From: an uncultured Bacteroidales bacterium
GTDB lineage: Bacteria > Bacteroidota > Bacteroidia > Bacteroidales > Marinilabiliaceae
NCBI GenBank assembly: GCA_937892255.1
Contig: CALAUL010000075.1
Span: 1-21,268 of the forward strand
Direction of reading: 5' to 3'
DNA: 21,268 nt
The position numbers were made by a program, and so were the translations under genes. Of this stretch, positions 1-8,046 are shown one piece after another. Positions within the stretch are counted from its first letter, which is position 1, and every line of letters begins with the position of its first letter. The notes under the pieces are model-generated. The model saw only the letters and a list, made by a program, of their open reading frames with translations. It was not told the DNA's origin and did no database searches.

Positions 1-40
1 AAACTCTTTTTGCTTACATTTTCTTCGCTTCGCTCAGGCG

Positions 41-300
41 CAGGCGGGACTGTCCATACAGAAAAAGTGGGTGCCCCGCGCACAGCGGACACCAACCCAA
101 GCAAAACACATTGCTGATGTTGCCCACAGCGGACACCAACCCGAGAAAATCGCATTACTGATGTTGCCCACAGCGGACAATAACCAAAGAAAAACATATT
201 GTTGATGTTGTGCACAGCGGACAAAAACCATAGAAAAAAATATTGCCAATATTATGCATGGTGGGCGTCAACGCAATTGATCAACGCATAGTGGGCAAAA
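41..300. repeat. 44-bp tandem repeat (minisatellite), with decayed edges
   Basis: Four head-to-tail units of exactly 44 bp begin at 81, 125, 169 and 213, each opening with CACAGCGGACA and (units 1-3) ending near TGATGTTG. Units 1 and 2 are the most alike, and units 3 and 4 drift toward A-rich versions. A weak fifth copy (about 257-300, opening CATGGTGGGC) and a weak 40-bp copy on the left (about 41-80, opening CAGGCGGGAC) suggest an array eroding from its edges. Because 44 is not a multiple of 3, the reading frame changes at every unit, so the short minus-strand reading frame across it (34-249) is very unlikely to be a gene. The units are similar along their whole length, so this is not a CRISPR array with unique spacers. 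Function unknown. Confidence 0.85.
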
Positions 301-1628
301 TAAAAAACACTCCCAAAATGGGCTATAATATCCACCTGTCTATACAATCTGCGCTTTTTTGTGGCACTGATACGCTGTTAAAGAAAATATGAGCAATTCT
401 TAAATTATTTTTTAAGTCGCAGAGTGTCAATGTGTTAGACATAAAAAGACATACTTATCTTGTGTTAAATAAGGTTAAAGTTGGATTTTGTATTTGGAAA
501 TATGAAAATCATGTATTAACTTCGCGCCGTGAGGCTCGGAGTTTCGACGTTTGCCACGTGGACACACTTTGAGTTTCACACTGCAAAAGTGGTAATATAA
601 AACGAATAAAAAAAATAATTTGGCAAAAAAATGAATTTACAGAGCAGAAAAGGTGTTATTTAGATGCGGTCTAAATGAAATAGAGGTGAAATATAGTTGC
701 AATATGACTGAATTCTGAATGTGATAATATTGCATGCGGGTTGCAACGAGGTAGTTTTCATTGGGGCATGACGTTAATATCTGATAGCCGGTTCTGCTTG
801 CTAAGAGTCAGACTTTTAGCGTATGAGGGAGAGCGCAATATATCCCGCATAGAGAAACGAACTGCTGAAAGTCGGCGACATTTGAAGGTTAGACACTGTA
901 TGATATCGTTGTCGAACTGTCGTCCTTGCGATGAGGCTCATTTGTTGAGAAACCCTTATGTCTTATCGTTTTTTCGGGTTATAATTTGGTAAAGTTGTAA
1001 TTCGTTATGAAGTGGGCGGCTGTGACGGTAAGGTGTTGTGAGAGGAAAAATCGCTGTCGTCGGGTATAATGGTCGGGCATCTCTAAAGTATTGCGCAGAC
1101 GTTATGAATGGTTGGACGTGAAAAAAGGAGAGGGAGATTCGTGGTTGTAAAACGAATTTCTTGGTTGAAAAGAGCTGCAAGGGTGCGCATGGCGTTTGTC
1201 GGGTGTGCTGTTGCAGGAGGTTCTGCAGAATGACCGTGTGGCATGTTGGTGTTGTCTCGGTACGATGTAGCAACTCGCATGGCTTTAATGTTTTGGCATG
1301 TGCAGATGTGGCATATGGTCTTTTCTGGTGGCGATGAGCCATAGTGGGTCGTGCTAACGTTCCATGTGTGGAGCGGTATGTCTGTGAGCCCGGAGGATAG
1401 CCTCATGGTTGTCGGAAGGAGTTCGGTCGCCTACGAATGTGAGGGCAAGACGATGAGGCAGTGTCTGTCGGTGTCGGCTGTCCGTAGCAGGAGATAGAGC
1501 GATATATAGATAGGAGATGGTCGCCGTGGGAAGCGACATTATAGACATCTCAAAGAGTTATTTTCCGAAGCAAGGCGTTGTGTCCCGACAATGAGGAGCG
1601 GAGGAGTAAATTATAAAATTTTGATAAA
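301..1628. other. Gene-free stretch, nothing recognised
   Basis: I find no plausible gene here on either strand. The part up to about 680 is AT-rich with short A and T runs. The part from about 900 to 1560 is G- and T-rich on the plus strand, which leaves several overlapping open frames on the minus strand (956-1342, 1083-1406, 1354-1548). Their predicted products are rich in His, Thr, Pro and Ser, overlap one another and match no family I know, so I treat them as chance. The open frame at 741-992 is equally unconvincing. No tRNA, rRNA or clear terminator was seen. It could be decayed coding sequence or an unrecognised RNA locus. Confidence 0.6.
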
Positions 1629-2273
1629 ATGGGAAAAATCAACCTTGGAATTTTGGGCCCAGTACAGGGCAAGGTAGGCACTGTTGTAGGTGCTACATGG
1701 AACGGCATCGGATATGTTAGAACTCAGCCTTTGAGTTATACTGATGCCAAGACAGAAGATCAGGTCTCACAGAGAACTGTATTCAAAGAGGTTACAGAGT
1801 TTGTTCGGCCTTTGAGAAACTTCTTGAAGGTGGCGTATAAGAGAGTCGACAAGAACTCTTCTGCGTACAACACAGCTACTAAGTACATACTGAAGAATGC
1901 TGTTGTCAAGGAAGATGATGATGCGCACATCGACTACTCTAAAGTGCTTGTCGCATCAGGTACTTTGCCAACGTTAAATGATGCATCAGCTACTTATTCT
2001 ACAGGCAAGCTCACCCTTACATGGGGTGATGAGTCGGAGCAGAATCTTCATTTCTGCTATGCAGATGACAAAATCATGCCTTTGGTCTACAACGTAGATA
2101 AGAGTCAGGTGACATTTATGACATCACAGTTTAAGCGTGAAGACAAGCAAGCAGAGATAACTATGCCGAGTGGCTGGCAGGGCGACAAGGTGGTAGTATA
2201 TGTGGCTACTGCTGATAGCAAGAACAGGGAGGCGTCGAACTCTATCTATTTGGGTGAGTTTACCGTCGATTAG
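1629..2273 (+). CDS. DUF6266 family protein
   Basis: The 214-residue product belongs to the DUF6266 family, which is common in Bacteroidota and has no established function. The family hallmark is the N-terminus, here MGKINLGILGPVQGKVGTVV followed by a Trp-containing segment and a YVRTQP stretch (about residues 24-34), where relatives carry similar G-K-V-G and R-x-x-P motifs. There is no signal peptide or membrane segment. The C-terminal half (about 110-214) looks like a beta-rich domain with alternating Thr/Val strands. The gene stands alone, with 1.3 kb of non-coding DNA before it and about 270 bp before the next terminator. Serine codons are mostly TCT, TCA and AGT, unlike the TCG-rich genes downstream, which may reflect high expression or separate ancestry. 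The start is the first ATG, preceded by an AT-rich leader. Confidence 0.85.
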   Translation: MGKINLGILGPVQGKVGTVVGATWNGIGYVRTQPLSYTDAKTEDQVSQRTVFKEVTEFVRPLRNFLKVAYKRVDKNSSAYNTATKYILKNAVVKEDDDAHIDYSKVLVASGTLPTLNDASATYSTGKLTLTWGDESEQNLHFCYADDKIMPLVYNVDKSQVTFMTSQFKREDKQAEITMPSGWQGDKVVVYVATADSKNREASNSIYLGEFTVD

Positions 2274-2540
2274 TGCTGCTGTCTTGCAGGAGCGACGCAC
2301 ATAAGTTGTTTCGGGGGTGGTTTGCCCTGCCTATGTGGGGCGGACTGCCTTTTGGGCAACGCTCTGTGTTGCGTGGTTGTTGGGTGGTCTGTGAAGATAG
2401 CTCCGACGACAATGGTGTACAGCATGAGCTGTGCGAGAATAGACAAAATAATGAAAAGGGATTGATTAGCAATCATCAGACGACGCTGTAGAGCGACAAG
2501 GGCCTAATATATAAGAGGCTAAAAGATAAGATTAGATTTG
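2274..2540 (+). other. Long 3' region between DUF6266 gene and its terminator
   Basis: About 270 bases separate the DUF6266 stop codon from the first clear terminator on the same strand. Short reading frames exist on both strands (for example 2273-2491 plus, 2260-2472 minus), but none resembles a protein family. TTGCCC at 2322-2327 and GGGCAA at 2354-2359 form a short inverted repeat, so a structured 3' untranslated region or a small RNA processed from it is possible. Confidence 0.35.
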
Positions 2541-2571
2541 GGGCTGTCCGTGACATGGGCAGCCCTTTTTG
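2541..2571 (+). terminator. Rho-independent terminator
   Basis: GGGCTGTCC (2541-2549) pairs with GGGCAGCCC (2557-2565) with one G-U pair and a 7-base loop, followed at once by TTTTTG and further T runs. The T tract lies only on the right-hand side, so it acts on rightward transcription, most likely that of the DUF6266 gene. On the minus strand the sequence after the hairpin is not T-rich, so it would serve the convergent HEAT-like gene poorly. Confidence 0.85.
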
Positions 2572-2641
2572 TTTTTGTGGCTGATGTCATGAGGTGAGGA
2601 GGTGTCGGTATCGTACTACATATATAAAGGAGGGGGAGGTC

Positions 2642-3154
2642 TCAGAGTCGTTTGCCTATATTGCGGTGGACGGACTTCATGGCGGGTTCGAGGAGGTCAT
2701 ATTGCATCATGCTGTGTATGGAGCGCAGTTCGCCAAGGAGTTCGGGATAATGCACGCACTGACGGTATGCGAGTTTCATGCAGAGGGAGCGTGTGCCGGG
2801 TTTCAGATGTGTGTCGGTGATACCGTTGAGGCAGAAGTTGAGGAAGTCCGTTCTGATATCTTCGGCGTCGAAGGGCATGCGCAGGAGAGTGTCTAACAGG
2901 AGTCTGCAGAGTGTCGGACTTGTGGCGGATAGGGTCATGTCGATGAGGCGGTCTTTCATGGGGAGGAGGTATGACAATGCCAAGACGGAGATATGGGTGA
3001 TAATCCAAGCGGCATTGTTGGCCGTTCGTTTATCGGGAGAGGCGAGAGCGTCGGTGAGCAGGTGTAAGTATTCCGGCGTGTCGCAAAGAGAACTCAGATG
3101 TTGCACCTCCTTTATGCTGATACGTAGTGATATGTCGATATTGTCGATAGTCAT
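2642..3154 (-). CDS. HEAT-repeat-like hypothetical protein
   Basis: A 170-residue protein with no signal peptide, built almost entirely of predicted amphipathic helices. Segments such as ANNAAWIITHIS (about 45-56) and LCRLLLDTLLRMP (about 82-94) look like alpha-solenoid (HEAT-type) helix pairs. Small proteins of this kind, with an A-A-W-x-x-x-H motif, are widespread as uncharacterised genes in Bacteroidales. I infer a protein-binding or scaffolding role but cannot name a partner. The gene is single and read leftward, diverging from the nitroreductase gene. A TATATTTG element lies 20 bases before the ATG. The start at 3154 is the first ATG after that promoter. An overlapping plus-strand open frame in the same region is a shadow. 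Confidence 0.75.
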   Translation of the reverse strand: MTIDNIDISLRISIKEVQHLSSLCDTPEYLHLLTDALASPDKRTANNAAWIITHISVLALSYLLPMKDRLIDMTLSATSPTLCRLLLDTLLRMPFDAEDIRTDFLNFCLNGITDTHLKPGTRSLCMKLAYRQCVHYPELLGELRSIHSMMQYDLLEPAMKSVHRNIGKRL

Positions 3155-3173
3155 ACGGGGTAATCTTTTGTGG

Positions 3174-3181
3174 CAAATATA
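3174..3181 (-). promoter_or_regulatory. Bacteroidota -7 promoter element (TATATTTG)
   Basis: On the minus strand this reads TATATTTG, matching the TAnnTTTG consensus of the primary sigma factor of Bacteroidota. It ends 20 bases before the ATG of the HEAT-like gene, which implies a very short leader. No clear -33 TTTG is visible. Confidence 0.6.
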
Positions 3182-3323
3182 TAAAAACTTTTTGATAAGG
3201 GAGAGCGTTTAGATAGGGCGAGAGGGGATATAGAGTTTCAGGTGAAGTAGTATCGGGGGAATGGTGTATGTCGTTGGATTATATATGTTTATTTGTTGCG
3301 ATATCAAAAAAAAAGGATAAAAA

Positions 3324-3354
3324 TTGTGTTTAAAGTGAGAAAAATTTATATTTG
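3324..3354 (+). promoter_or_regulatory. Promoter for the nitroreductase/DUF1963/coaX cluster
   Basis: TATATTTG at 3347-3354 fits the Bacteroidota -7 consensus, and a TTG at 3324-3326 lies 20 bases upstream, the expected place for the -33 element. The start codon at 3390 follows after an AT-rich leader of roughly 30 bases. Confidence 0.7.
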
Positions 3355-3389
3355 TCTGTTTGTATACGTGAAACATAAAATATAATTGT

Positions 3390-4022
3390 ATGAAAAAAGT
3401 AATTTTAGGCCTGTTGTCCTTTGTTGCTGTGTCGTGTAGCACAACAACAAAGGAGGTCGCTGTAGTACCGGATAAGGAAGAGAAGAGTGTTGAAGAGGTT
3501 CTTTTAACACGTCGCAGTGTGCGACAGTACAAATCTGAGACGGTGTCGCGCAAAGTGATAAATGAGATATTGAACTGCGGAATACATGCTCCGAGTGCCA
3601 TTAACCGCCAGTCGTGGGAGATACGTGTGGTAGATGACCCGAAGTTTATCGAAGGCGCACGTGACATATATGTGTCGTTGGACTCTTCTCGTGTGAATGG
3701 GGTGAGTCATACGTTTCCTAATGCGCCTGTATATGTCTTTGTAGCGCAGGAGAAGTCATTCGAATGGTCGTCGACGGATTGCGGATTGTTGTGTGGCAAC
3801 ATCTGCAATGCGGCATGGGGCAAAGGATTAGGAACAGTCATCATGGGCAGTACGGCGCGTGCCTTTGTGGGGACACCGGAGTTGCAACTTCATCATCAGA
3901 GGTTGGGATTCTCAGAGGGTTATTCGCTCATGGCAGTCATAGCACTCGGATACCCTGATGAGACACCTGATGTGAAGCCGCGAGACACATCGAAGATACG
4001 TTTTATAGAGCCGTTGAATTAG
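3390..4022 (+). CDS. Nitroreductase family protein with lipoprotein signal
   Basis: A 210-residue flavin-dependent nitroreductase-like protein. The family fold binds FMN and uses NAD(P)H to reduce nitro compounds, quinones or similar acceptors. Visible hallmarks are RRSVRQY (41-47), which contributes to the FMN phosphate site, an APSAINRQSW segment in the place of the usual APSA-x-N-x-Q-P-W motif, and a GLGTVIMG loop in the C-terminal half. Unusually for an FMN enzyme, the protein begins with a lipoprotein signal peptide: KK, a hydrophobic stretch, then VAVSC with Cys16 as the likely lipid-modified residue, followed by a Ser/Thr and charged linker. No acidic export signal follows the Cys, so I infer a periplasm-facing anchor. 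A 25-base gap to the next gene suggests co-transcription. Confidence 0.87.
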   Translation: MKKVILGLLSFVAVSCSTTTKEVAVVPDKEEKSVEEVLLTRRSVRQYKSETVSRKVINEILNCGIHAPSAINRQSWEIRVVDDPKFIEGARDIYVSLDSSRVNGVSHTFPNAPVYVFVAQEKSFEWSSTDCGLLCGNICNAAWGKGLGTVIMGSTARAFVGTPELQLHHQRLGFSEGYSLMAVIALGYPDETPDVKPRDTSKIRFIEPLN

Positions 4023-4047
4023 GTGCAGCAGCAATAGAGAGGAAGTT

Positions 4048-4794
4048 ATGGGCAAGACGTTGGAGGAGTTAAGTCGCGAGGCGATAAGCATCAGACTGTC
4101 GGCAGAATCGGGAGTGCCGTTGGCTGTGGGTAGTTCAAAGATAGGCGGTTGTCCTGATGTGACGTCAGATTTCGTATGGCCGCGAGATGACAGTGGACGA
4201 CCTCTTACGCTCTTGTTGCAGATAAAATGCTCGGAGGTGGCGACACTCGATAAAGGGAGAGTGTTGCCCCCTTCGGGCGTTCTCCTTTTCTTTTATGAGT
4301 TGGGGGAGATGGATTGGGAAGGCAGCAAAGGCAGTGTGCGACTGATGTATATAGGAGCAGACGAGGCATTGCAACGTGTCGACTATCCGTCAGACCTTGA
4401 AGAGAAGTATAGGATAGAGGGGCGAGCATTGTGTTTTTCGTCGAGGGTCAGTTACCCGTCGTATGAAGATTATATCACCCTCTGTGGAGATGGCGAAGAT
4501 GTCGACTACGACGCTTTGGAGCGGGAGTATGAGACAGCCAAGGCGCGAATAGGCGACGCTGTGGGGCGTCAGGAGGGCGAGATAGGGACGATGTTGGGAT
4601 ATGCAGATGTGTTGCAGAACTATATGGTAGAGGATTTGGAGTCGAATGTAATGCTCATGCAGCTCTTCTCGTTCGATGAGGCGGGAGTTAAACTCTCGTT
4701 TGGAGATGAGGGGTGCATATATGTATATGCAGACAGAGCGTCGCTTGGCAAAGGCGAGGCGATGCTGACGAAGTTTGAGATGCAATGTTACTAA
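4048..4794 (+). CDS. DUF1963 (YwqG-like) protein
   Basis: The 248-residue product matches the DUF1963/YwqG family of cytoplasmic proteins of unknown function. Typical signatures in order are SKIGGCPDV followed by FVWPRDDSGRPLTLLLQI (about 30-58) and LPPSGVLLFFYE (about 73-84), equivalent to the G-G-x-P-D, W-P and L-P-x-x-G-x-L-x-F-F-Y motifs of the family. The C-terminal part (NVMLMQLFSFDEA and IYVYADRASLGKG) is the conserved strand region that closes the fold. An AGAGGAAG site lies a few bases before the ATG, stronger than most sites in this window. The gene lies between the nitroreductase gene and coaX, probably in one transcript, but no functional link is evident. Confidence 0.85.
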   Translation: MGKTLEELSREAISIRLSAESGVPLAVGSSKIGGCPDVTSDFVWPRDDSGRPLTLLLQIKCSEVATLDKGRVLPPSGVLLFFYELGEMDWEGSKGSVRLMYIGADEALQRVDYPSDLEEKYRIEGRALCFSSRVSYPSYEDYITLCGDGEDVDYDALEREYETAKARIGDAVGRQEGEIGTMLGYADVLQNYMVEDLESNVMLMQLFSFDEAGVKLSFGDEGCIYVYADRASLGKGEAMLTKFEMQCY

Positions 4795-4854
4795 AGTAAA
4801 GCAAAACAAAGGGAGCGAGGGTTGTCTGATAGCGAAGAAGTCGGCGAGAGCGGT

Positions 4855-5598
4855 ATGAGAGTCATCATAGATATAGGAAATACAAGTGTCAAATATGCGT
4901 TGTTCGATGGAGTGACGCTTGTGGGTGACGTATATCGCAGCACCCACGAAGAGGTAGTGGAGGGTGTGTCAGCCTTATGTACAGAACGGGGCATAGAAGA
5001 GTGCATGATAGCCGGTGTAGCGGCGTGTGAAGGGCGAGTGAAAGAGGAGCTTGAGGCACGCGGGTATGATGTGCGAGAGTTTGGAGTGTGGTGTCCGTTG
5101 CCGGTAGAGATAGACTATGCCACACCGCAGACTTTGGGAGTAGACCGCATAGCCGCTGTAGTGGGGGCGGTAGCCAAATATGGCAAGTGTGACATGCTGA
5201 TAATAGATGCCGGCACAGCAGTGACATATGACTATGTGAGTGCCGACGGACACTATAAAGGAGGGTGCATATCTCCGGGTTTGGAGATGCGTTTTAAGGC
5301 CCTCAACATCTTCACGGGCAAGTTGCCCAAAGCAAGCATAACAGATTATAAGCAAGAGATAGGCGAGGATACCCTTTCGGCCATAGCCTCCGGAGTGATA
5401 AACGGTTTTAGGTATGAGGTGGAGGGGTATATAGACGAGTTTTGCGCAAAAAAGTTTAAAAATAATAAGATAATTGTTACCGGTGGTGACCATAAATATT
5501 TGGTACTTCCGATGAAAAGTGCCAACTTTGTGGCGCCGAATCTTGTTTTGGAGGGCATAGCCTATGTAGCGGAGACAGTTTTCGGCGAGAAGAGATAA
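4855..5598 (+). CDS. coaX: Type III pantothenate kinase
   Basis: CoaX phosphorylates pantothenate to 4'-phosphopantothenate, the first step of coenzyme A synthesis, in the cytoplasm. The product is 247 residues, close to the usual family length. It belongs to the ASKHA fold: the N-terminal phosphate-1 motif IDIGNTSVKYALFD is present, as are the PQTLGVDRIAAVVGA segment that carries the conserved G-x-D-R motif, the IIDAGTAVTYDYV phosphate-2 motif and the GGCISPGLEMRFKAL region. A longer frame could begin at a TTG at 4822, adding 11 residues, but the ATG at 4855 places the IDIGNT motif where it sits in relatives and is preferred. A 60-base gap after the DUF1963 gene has no obvious promoter, so read-through is likely. 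Confidence 0.93.
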   Translation: MRVIIDIGNTSVKYALFDGVTLVGDVYRSTHEEVVEGVSALCTERGIEECMIAGVAACEGRVKEELEARGYDVREFGVWCPLPVEIDYATPQTLGVDRIAAVVGAVAKYGKCDMLIIDAGTAVTYDYVSADGHYKGGCISPGLEMRFKALNIFTGKLPKASITDYKQEIGEDTLSAIASGVINGFRYEVEGYIDEFCAKKFKNNKIIVTGGDHKYLVLPMKSANFVAPNLVLEGIAYVAETVFGEKR

Positions 5599-5636
5599 TG
5601 CATATTGCTTTGATATATAACGTGTTGAGTGAACTA

Positions 5637-5670
5637 TTTGAATAAAAAGGGGGAATTATGTGTAAGTTTG
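5637..5670 (+). promoter_or_regulatory. Promoter for the TPR protein-lptC operon
   Basis: TAAGTTTG at 5663-5670 fits TAnnTTTG and a perfect TTTG at 5637-5640 lies 22 bases upstream as the -33 element. The leader to the ATG at 5737 would be about 60 bases and is A-rich. Confidence 0.6.
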
Positions 5671-5736
5671 GCAAGCAAATTGCAGTAGAGTTAAGAAAAG
5701 AGAAAACGAATTGAAAATAATTAAATAGATATAACG

Positions 5737-7101
5737 ATGAAGCAGTTGAGATTATTAGTGGCGGGTTTGTTGTTGGTGACGACAGCCACATATGCGCAAA
5801 AGGGAGTAGATGACGGGTCTACTTACGGACACGGCGAGGACAGTGTTAGATGTGTTGATAACTTGGTTCAATATGGTGATGCAGTAAAGATTAAGGACTA
5901 TCAGAGTGCATACGCACCATGGCTTGTAGTATTTAAGGAGGCACCGCGTGCGAAGAAGACTGTTTTGTACTCTGACGGTGTGAAAATCGTAAAGAGTCTT
6001 TTGGCAAAGGAGAAAGACCCTGCGAAGAAGGCAGAGCTTTTCGAGTTGCTTAAGATGATCTACGATCAGCGTATGAAGTACTATGGAACGAACAAGAACT
6101 ATCCTACATCATATCTTCAGGGTATGAAGGCTTTGGATATGTTGAACTACAAGAAAGAGGATATGGGTGTAGCGAAAGAGGCTCTTGGATACCTTTCGCA
6201 GTCGTTGGACGGTGAGCCACGTACTATACAGGGTGCATTCGTGGCAAACTATATGAAGGCTACTGTTGATTTGTTCAGAGATATGCGCATTGATGCAGAG
6301 ACAGTAGTAAACAACTATGTAAAGGCAAGCAACATAATAGCTGCCATGCAGAAAATAGCTACAGATAAGAACAGAGATAATATCGAAGACGCAAAAGTAC
6401 AGGTTGAGCAACTCTTCGCACAGAGTGGAGCTGCCGATTGTGCTACAATCGAGAAAATCTTTGCTCCGCAGCTCGAGCCAAACAAGGGCAACGTAGATTG
6501 GCTCAAGAGAATCAACGGTTTGCTATCGAGAGCAGAATGTACAGAGTCAGACTTGTTCTTCGCTACATCTGAGTTGTTGCATGGCATAGAGCCATCGGCA
6601 TCATCGGCACGAGGATTGGCACGTATGTGTGTTAAGCAGGGCGATGCGGATAGAGCAGTAACATTCTACAATGAGGCTATCAATCTTGAGGAAGATGTGA
6701 CAACGAAGGCTAAGTTCTACTATGAGTTGGCAGCAGTAAACCTCTCAAACAACAAATACGCTGCAGCAAAGGCAGCATGCTATGACGCTATAAAGCTCAA
6801 TGAGGCATGGGGTGACCCATACATCTTACTTGGCAAGGTATATGCCGCAGGAGGTAAGACAATAGGCGAGAAGCCACATGAGAAGACAGCATGTTACTGG
6901 GTGGCAGTAGATAAGTTCGCTAAGGCTAAAGCCATAGACTCAAGCGAGAAAGTACAGAGCGAGGCAACAGACCTTATCCGTCAGTATTCGCAGTACTTCC
7001 CAAGCAAAGAGGATCTCTTCATGGAAGGTCTTCGCGATGGTGAGGCATACACAGTAGGTGGCTTCATCGGAGAACGCACAACAATACGTTCGAAGAAATA
7101 A
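5737..7101 (+). CDS. Secreted tetratricopeptide-repeat protein
   Basis: A 454-residue protein with a cleavable signal peptide (KQLR, hydrophobic core, ATYA before QKG, cleavage near residue 20-21), so it acts in the periplasm or at the outer membrane. The mature protein is largely helical. The C-terminal half has TPR-like pairs, including ARGLARMCVKQGDADRAVTF, then a block with the YYELAAVNLSNNKYAAAKAACY pattern and a DPYILLGKVYA helix (about 285-375). Proteins of this type lie between coaX and lptC in many Bacteroidales, but their exact role is not established. A role as a scaffold for envelope assembly is my inference. lptC starts 7 bases after the stop, so they are co-transcribed. Codon use favours common codons (AAG, AAC, GGT), which suggests high expression. 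Confidence 0.85.
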   Translation: MKQLRLLVAGLLLVTTATYAQKGVDDGSTYGHGEDSVRCVDNLVQYGDAVKIKDYQSAYAPWLVVFKEAPRAKKTVLYSDGVKIVKSLLAKEKDPAKKAELFELLKMIYDQRMKYYGTNKNYPTSYLQGMKALDMLNYKKEDMGVAKEALGYLSQSLDGEPRTIQGAFVANYMKATVDLFRDMRIDAETVVNNYVKASNIIAAMQKIATDKNRDNIEDAKVQVEQLFAQSGAADCATIEKIFAPQLEPNKGNVDWLKRINGLLSRAECTESDLFFATSELLHGIEPSASSARGLARMCVKQGDADRAVTFYNEAINLEEDVTTKAKFYYELAAVNLSNNKYAAAKAACYDAIKLNEAWGDPYILLGKVYAAGGKTIGEKPHEKTACYWVAVDKFAKAKAIDSSEKVQSEATDLIRQYSQYFPSKEDLFMEGLRDGEAYTVGGFIGERTTIRSKK

Positions 7102-7108
7102 GAGAAAT

Positions 7109-7684
7109 ATGGTTCTTCGGAACATAGCAAGATATGCAGCTGGCATTCTGGCAGAAGTGCTTGCGGTATCTGTATTTGCGGGCTGCATGGAGAACTCCAA
7201 TAAGGAGCTTAAAGCGGTAGAGGAGGAGATAAACAGGCCGTCGCTTTCGTCGAAGGACTTTCATACAACAGTGACTGACTCGGGGTATTTGAAATACGAT
7301 TTCGAGACGCCGGAGTTGGTGCAGTATGACAATGTAGAAGACCCTTATATACATTTTCCTTTGGGGCTGACATTTAAGATGTACGGAGCACAAGGAGAGC
7401 AGATGAAGAGCAGGGTGGACTGTAAGAATGCCTTCTACTACAAAGAGCGAAACCTGTGGGAGCTTAACAACAATGTGGAGGCCATCACCGAGAAGGGCGA
7501 GAAGCTAAACACCGAACAACTCTATTGGGATACCAAAGAGCATAGGATATACTCTGATAAGTTTGTGCAGATAACGACAGACGATCAGGTAATAACGGGT
7601 GAAGGCTTTGAGTCGGACGAGAAGATGTCAAAGTACGAGATAAAGAGACCGGGCGGAGAGATAGCAGTAGAGAGGAAGCAGTAG
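7109..7684 (+). CDS. lptC: LPS export protein LptC (Bacteroidales type)
   Basis: LptC links the inner-membrane LptBFG transporter to the periplasmic LptA bridge in carrying lipopolysaccharide to the outer membrane. The 191-residue product starts with a hydrophobic segment ending in SVFAGC. Cys26 could be lipidated although Phe at -3 is not ideal, otherwise the segment would be a membrane anchor. The rest is the OstA/LptC beta-jellyroll pattern: paired strands such as LKYDFETPELVQY, the P-L-G-L-T-F-K-M segment, NLWELNNNVEAI, then LNTEQLYWDTKEHRIYSDKF and ITGEGFESDEKMSKYEI, the family's characteristic closing region. An upstream in-frame ATG at 7058 lies inside the TPR gene, so 7109 is chosen. 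The stop codon marks the left edge of the 440-bp tandem repeat. Confidence 0.88.
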   Translation: MVLRNIARYAAGILAEVLAVSVFAGCMENSNKELKAVEEEINRPSLSSKDFHTTVTDSGYLKYDFETPELVQYDNVEDPYIHFPLGLTFKMYGAQGEQMKSRVDCKNAFYYKERNLWELNNNVEAITEKGEKLNTEQLYWDTKEHRIYSDKFVQITTDDQVITGEGFESDEKMSKYEIKRPGGEIAVERKQ

Positions 7685-7796
7685 GGAGGTTAGCGTTCGG
7701 TGTGGTGCATGCAACACGATGTCGGGGGTAGGGAGACCTATTACGGACAAGAAAAAATTGATGTTTCATAAAGTTAAATAGTTTAATTAAAGTGGT

Positions 7797-7840
7797 AGAT
7801 TCGGGTCTGTTCCAAGAGAGCGGGCTCGAATCTATTTTTT
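7797..7840 (+). terminator. Rho-independent terminator after lptC (repeat copy 1)
   Basis: A 16-bp stem (7797-7812 with 7818-7833, including several G-U pairs) with a 5-base loop, followed by ATTTTTT. It closes the TPR protein-lptC transcript, about 110 bases after the lptC stop. Confidence 0.85.
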
Positions 7841-8046
7841 GTGGGGTAGAGGAGAGCCGATATATATAGAGAGAGAAGCGACGAGGAGGGGCGGTAATAA
7901 CGCTATTGAGGAGAGAGGAAACAAGGGTAGAGACAGAACGTTGCGAGGGTGCAAATATGACGCAATGAGGAGACCGAGAAGATATGACGAGGAACAAACG
8001 GCGTCAAAATATTTTTCAAATAACATCTAAATAAGAAAAAAATTAT

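Noticed and set aside
34..249. Minus-strand reading frame of 71 codons over the 44-bp repeats
   Set aside because: The repeat period is not a multiple of 3, so the frame shifts at every unit. No family resemblance or leader was seen.
81..256. Possible CRISPR array
   Set aside because: The units are similar along their whole length, with no unique spacers, and no cas gene is present.
956..1548. Overlapping minus-strand reading frames
   Set aside because: They arise from the G/T-rich plus strand, overlap each other, have biased His/Thr/Pro composition and match no family.
4822..4854. TTG start adding 11 residues to CoaX
   Set aside because: Family members begin just before the IDIGNT motif, and the ATG at 4855 gives this exactly.
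7839..8030. 63-codon frame present in both 440-bp copies (also 8279-8470)
   Set aside because: It would start with TTG inside the terminator T-run, its product is a low-complexity Arg/Glu string, and its conservation is explained by the recent DNA duplication. The minus-strand frames over the same DNA are equally unsupported.
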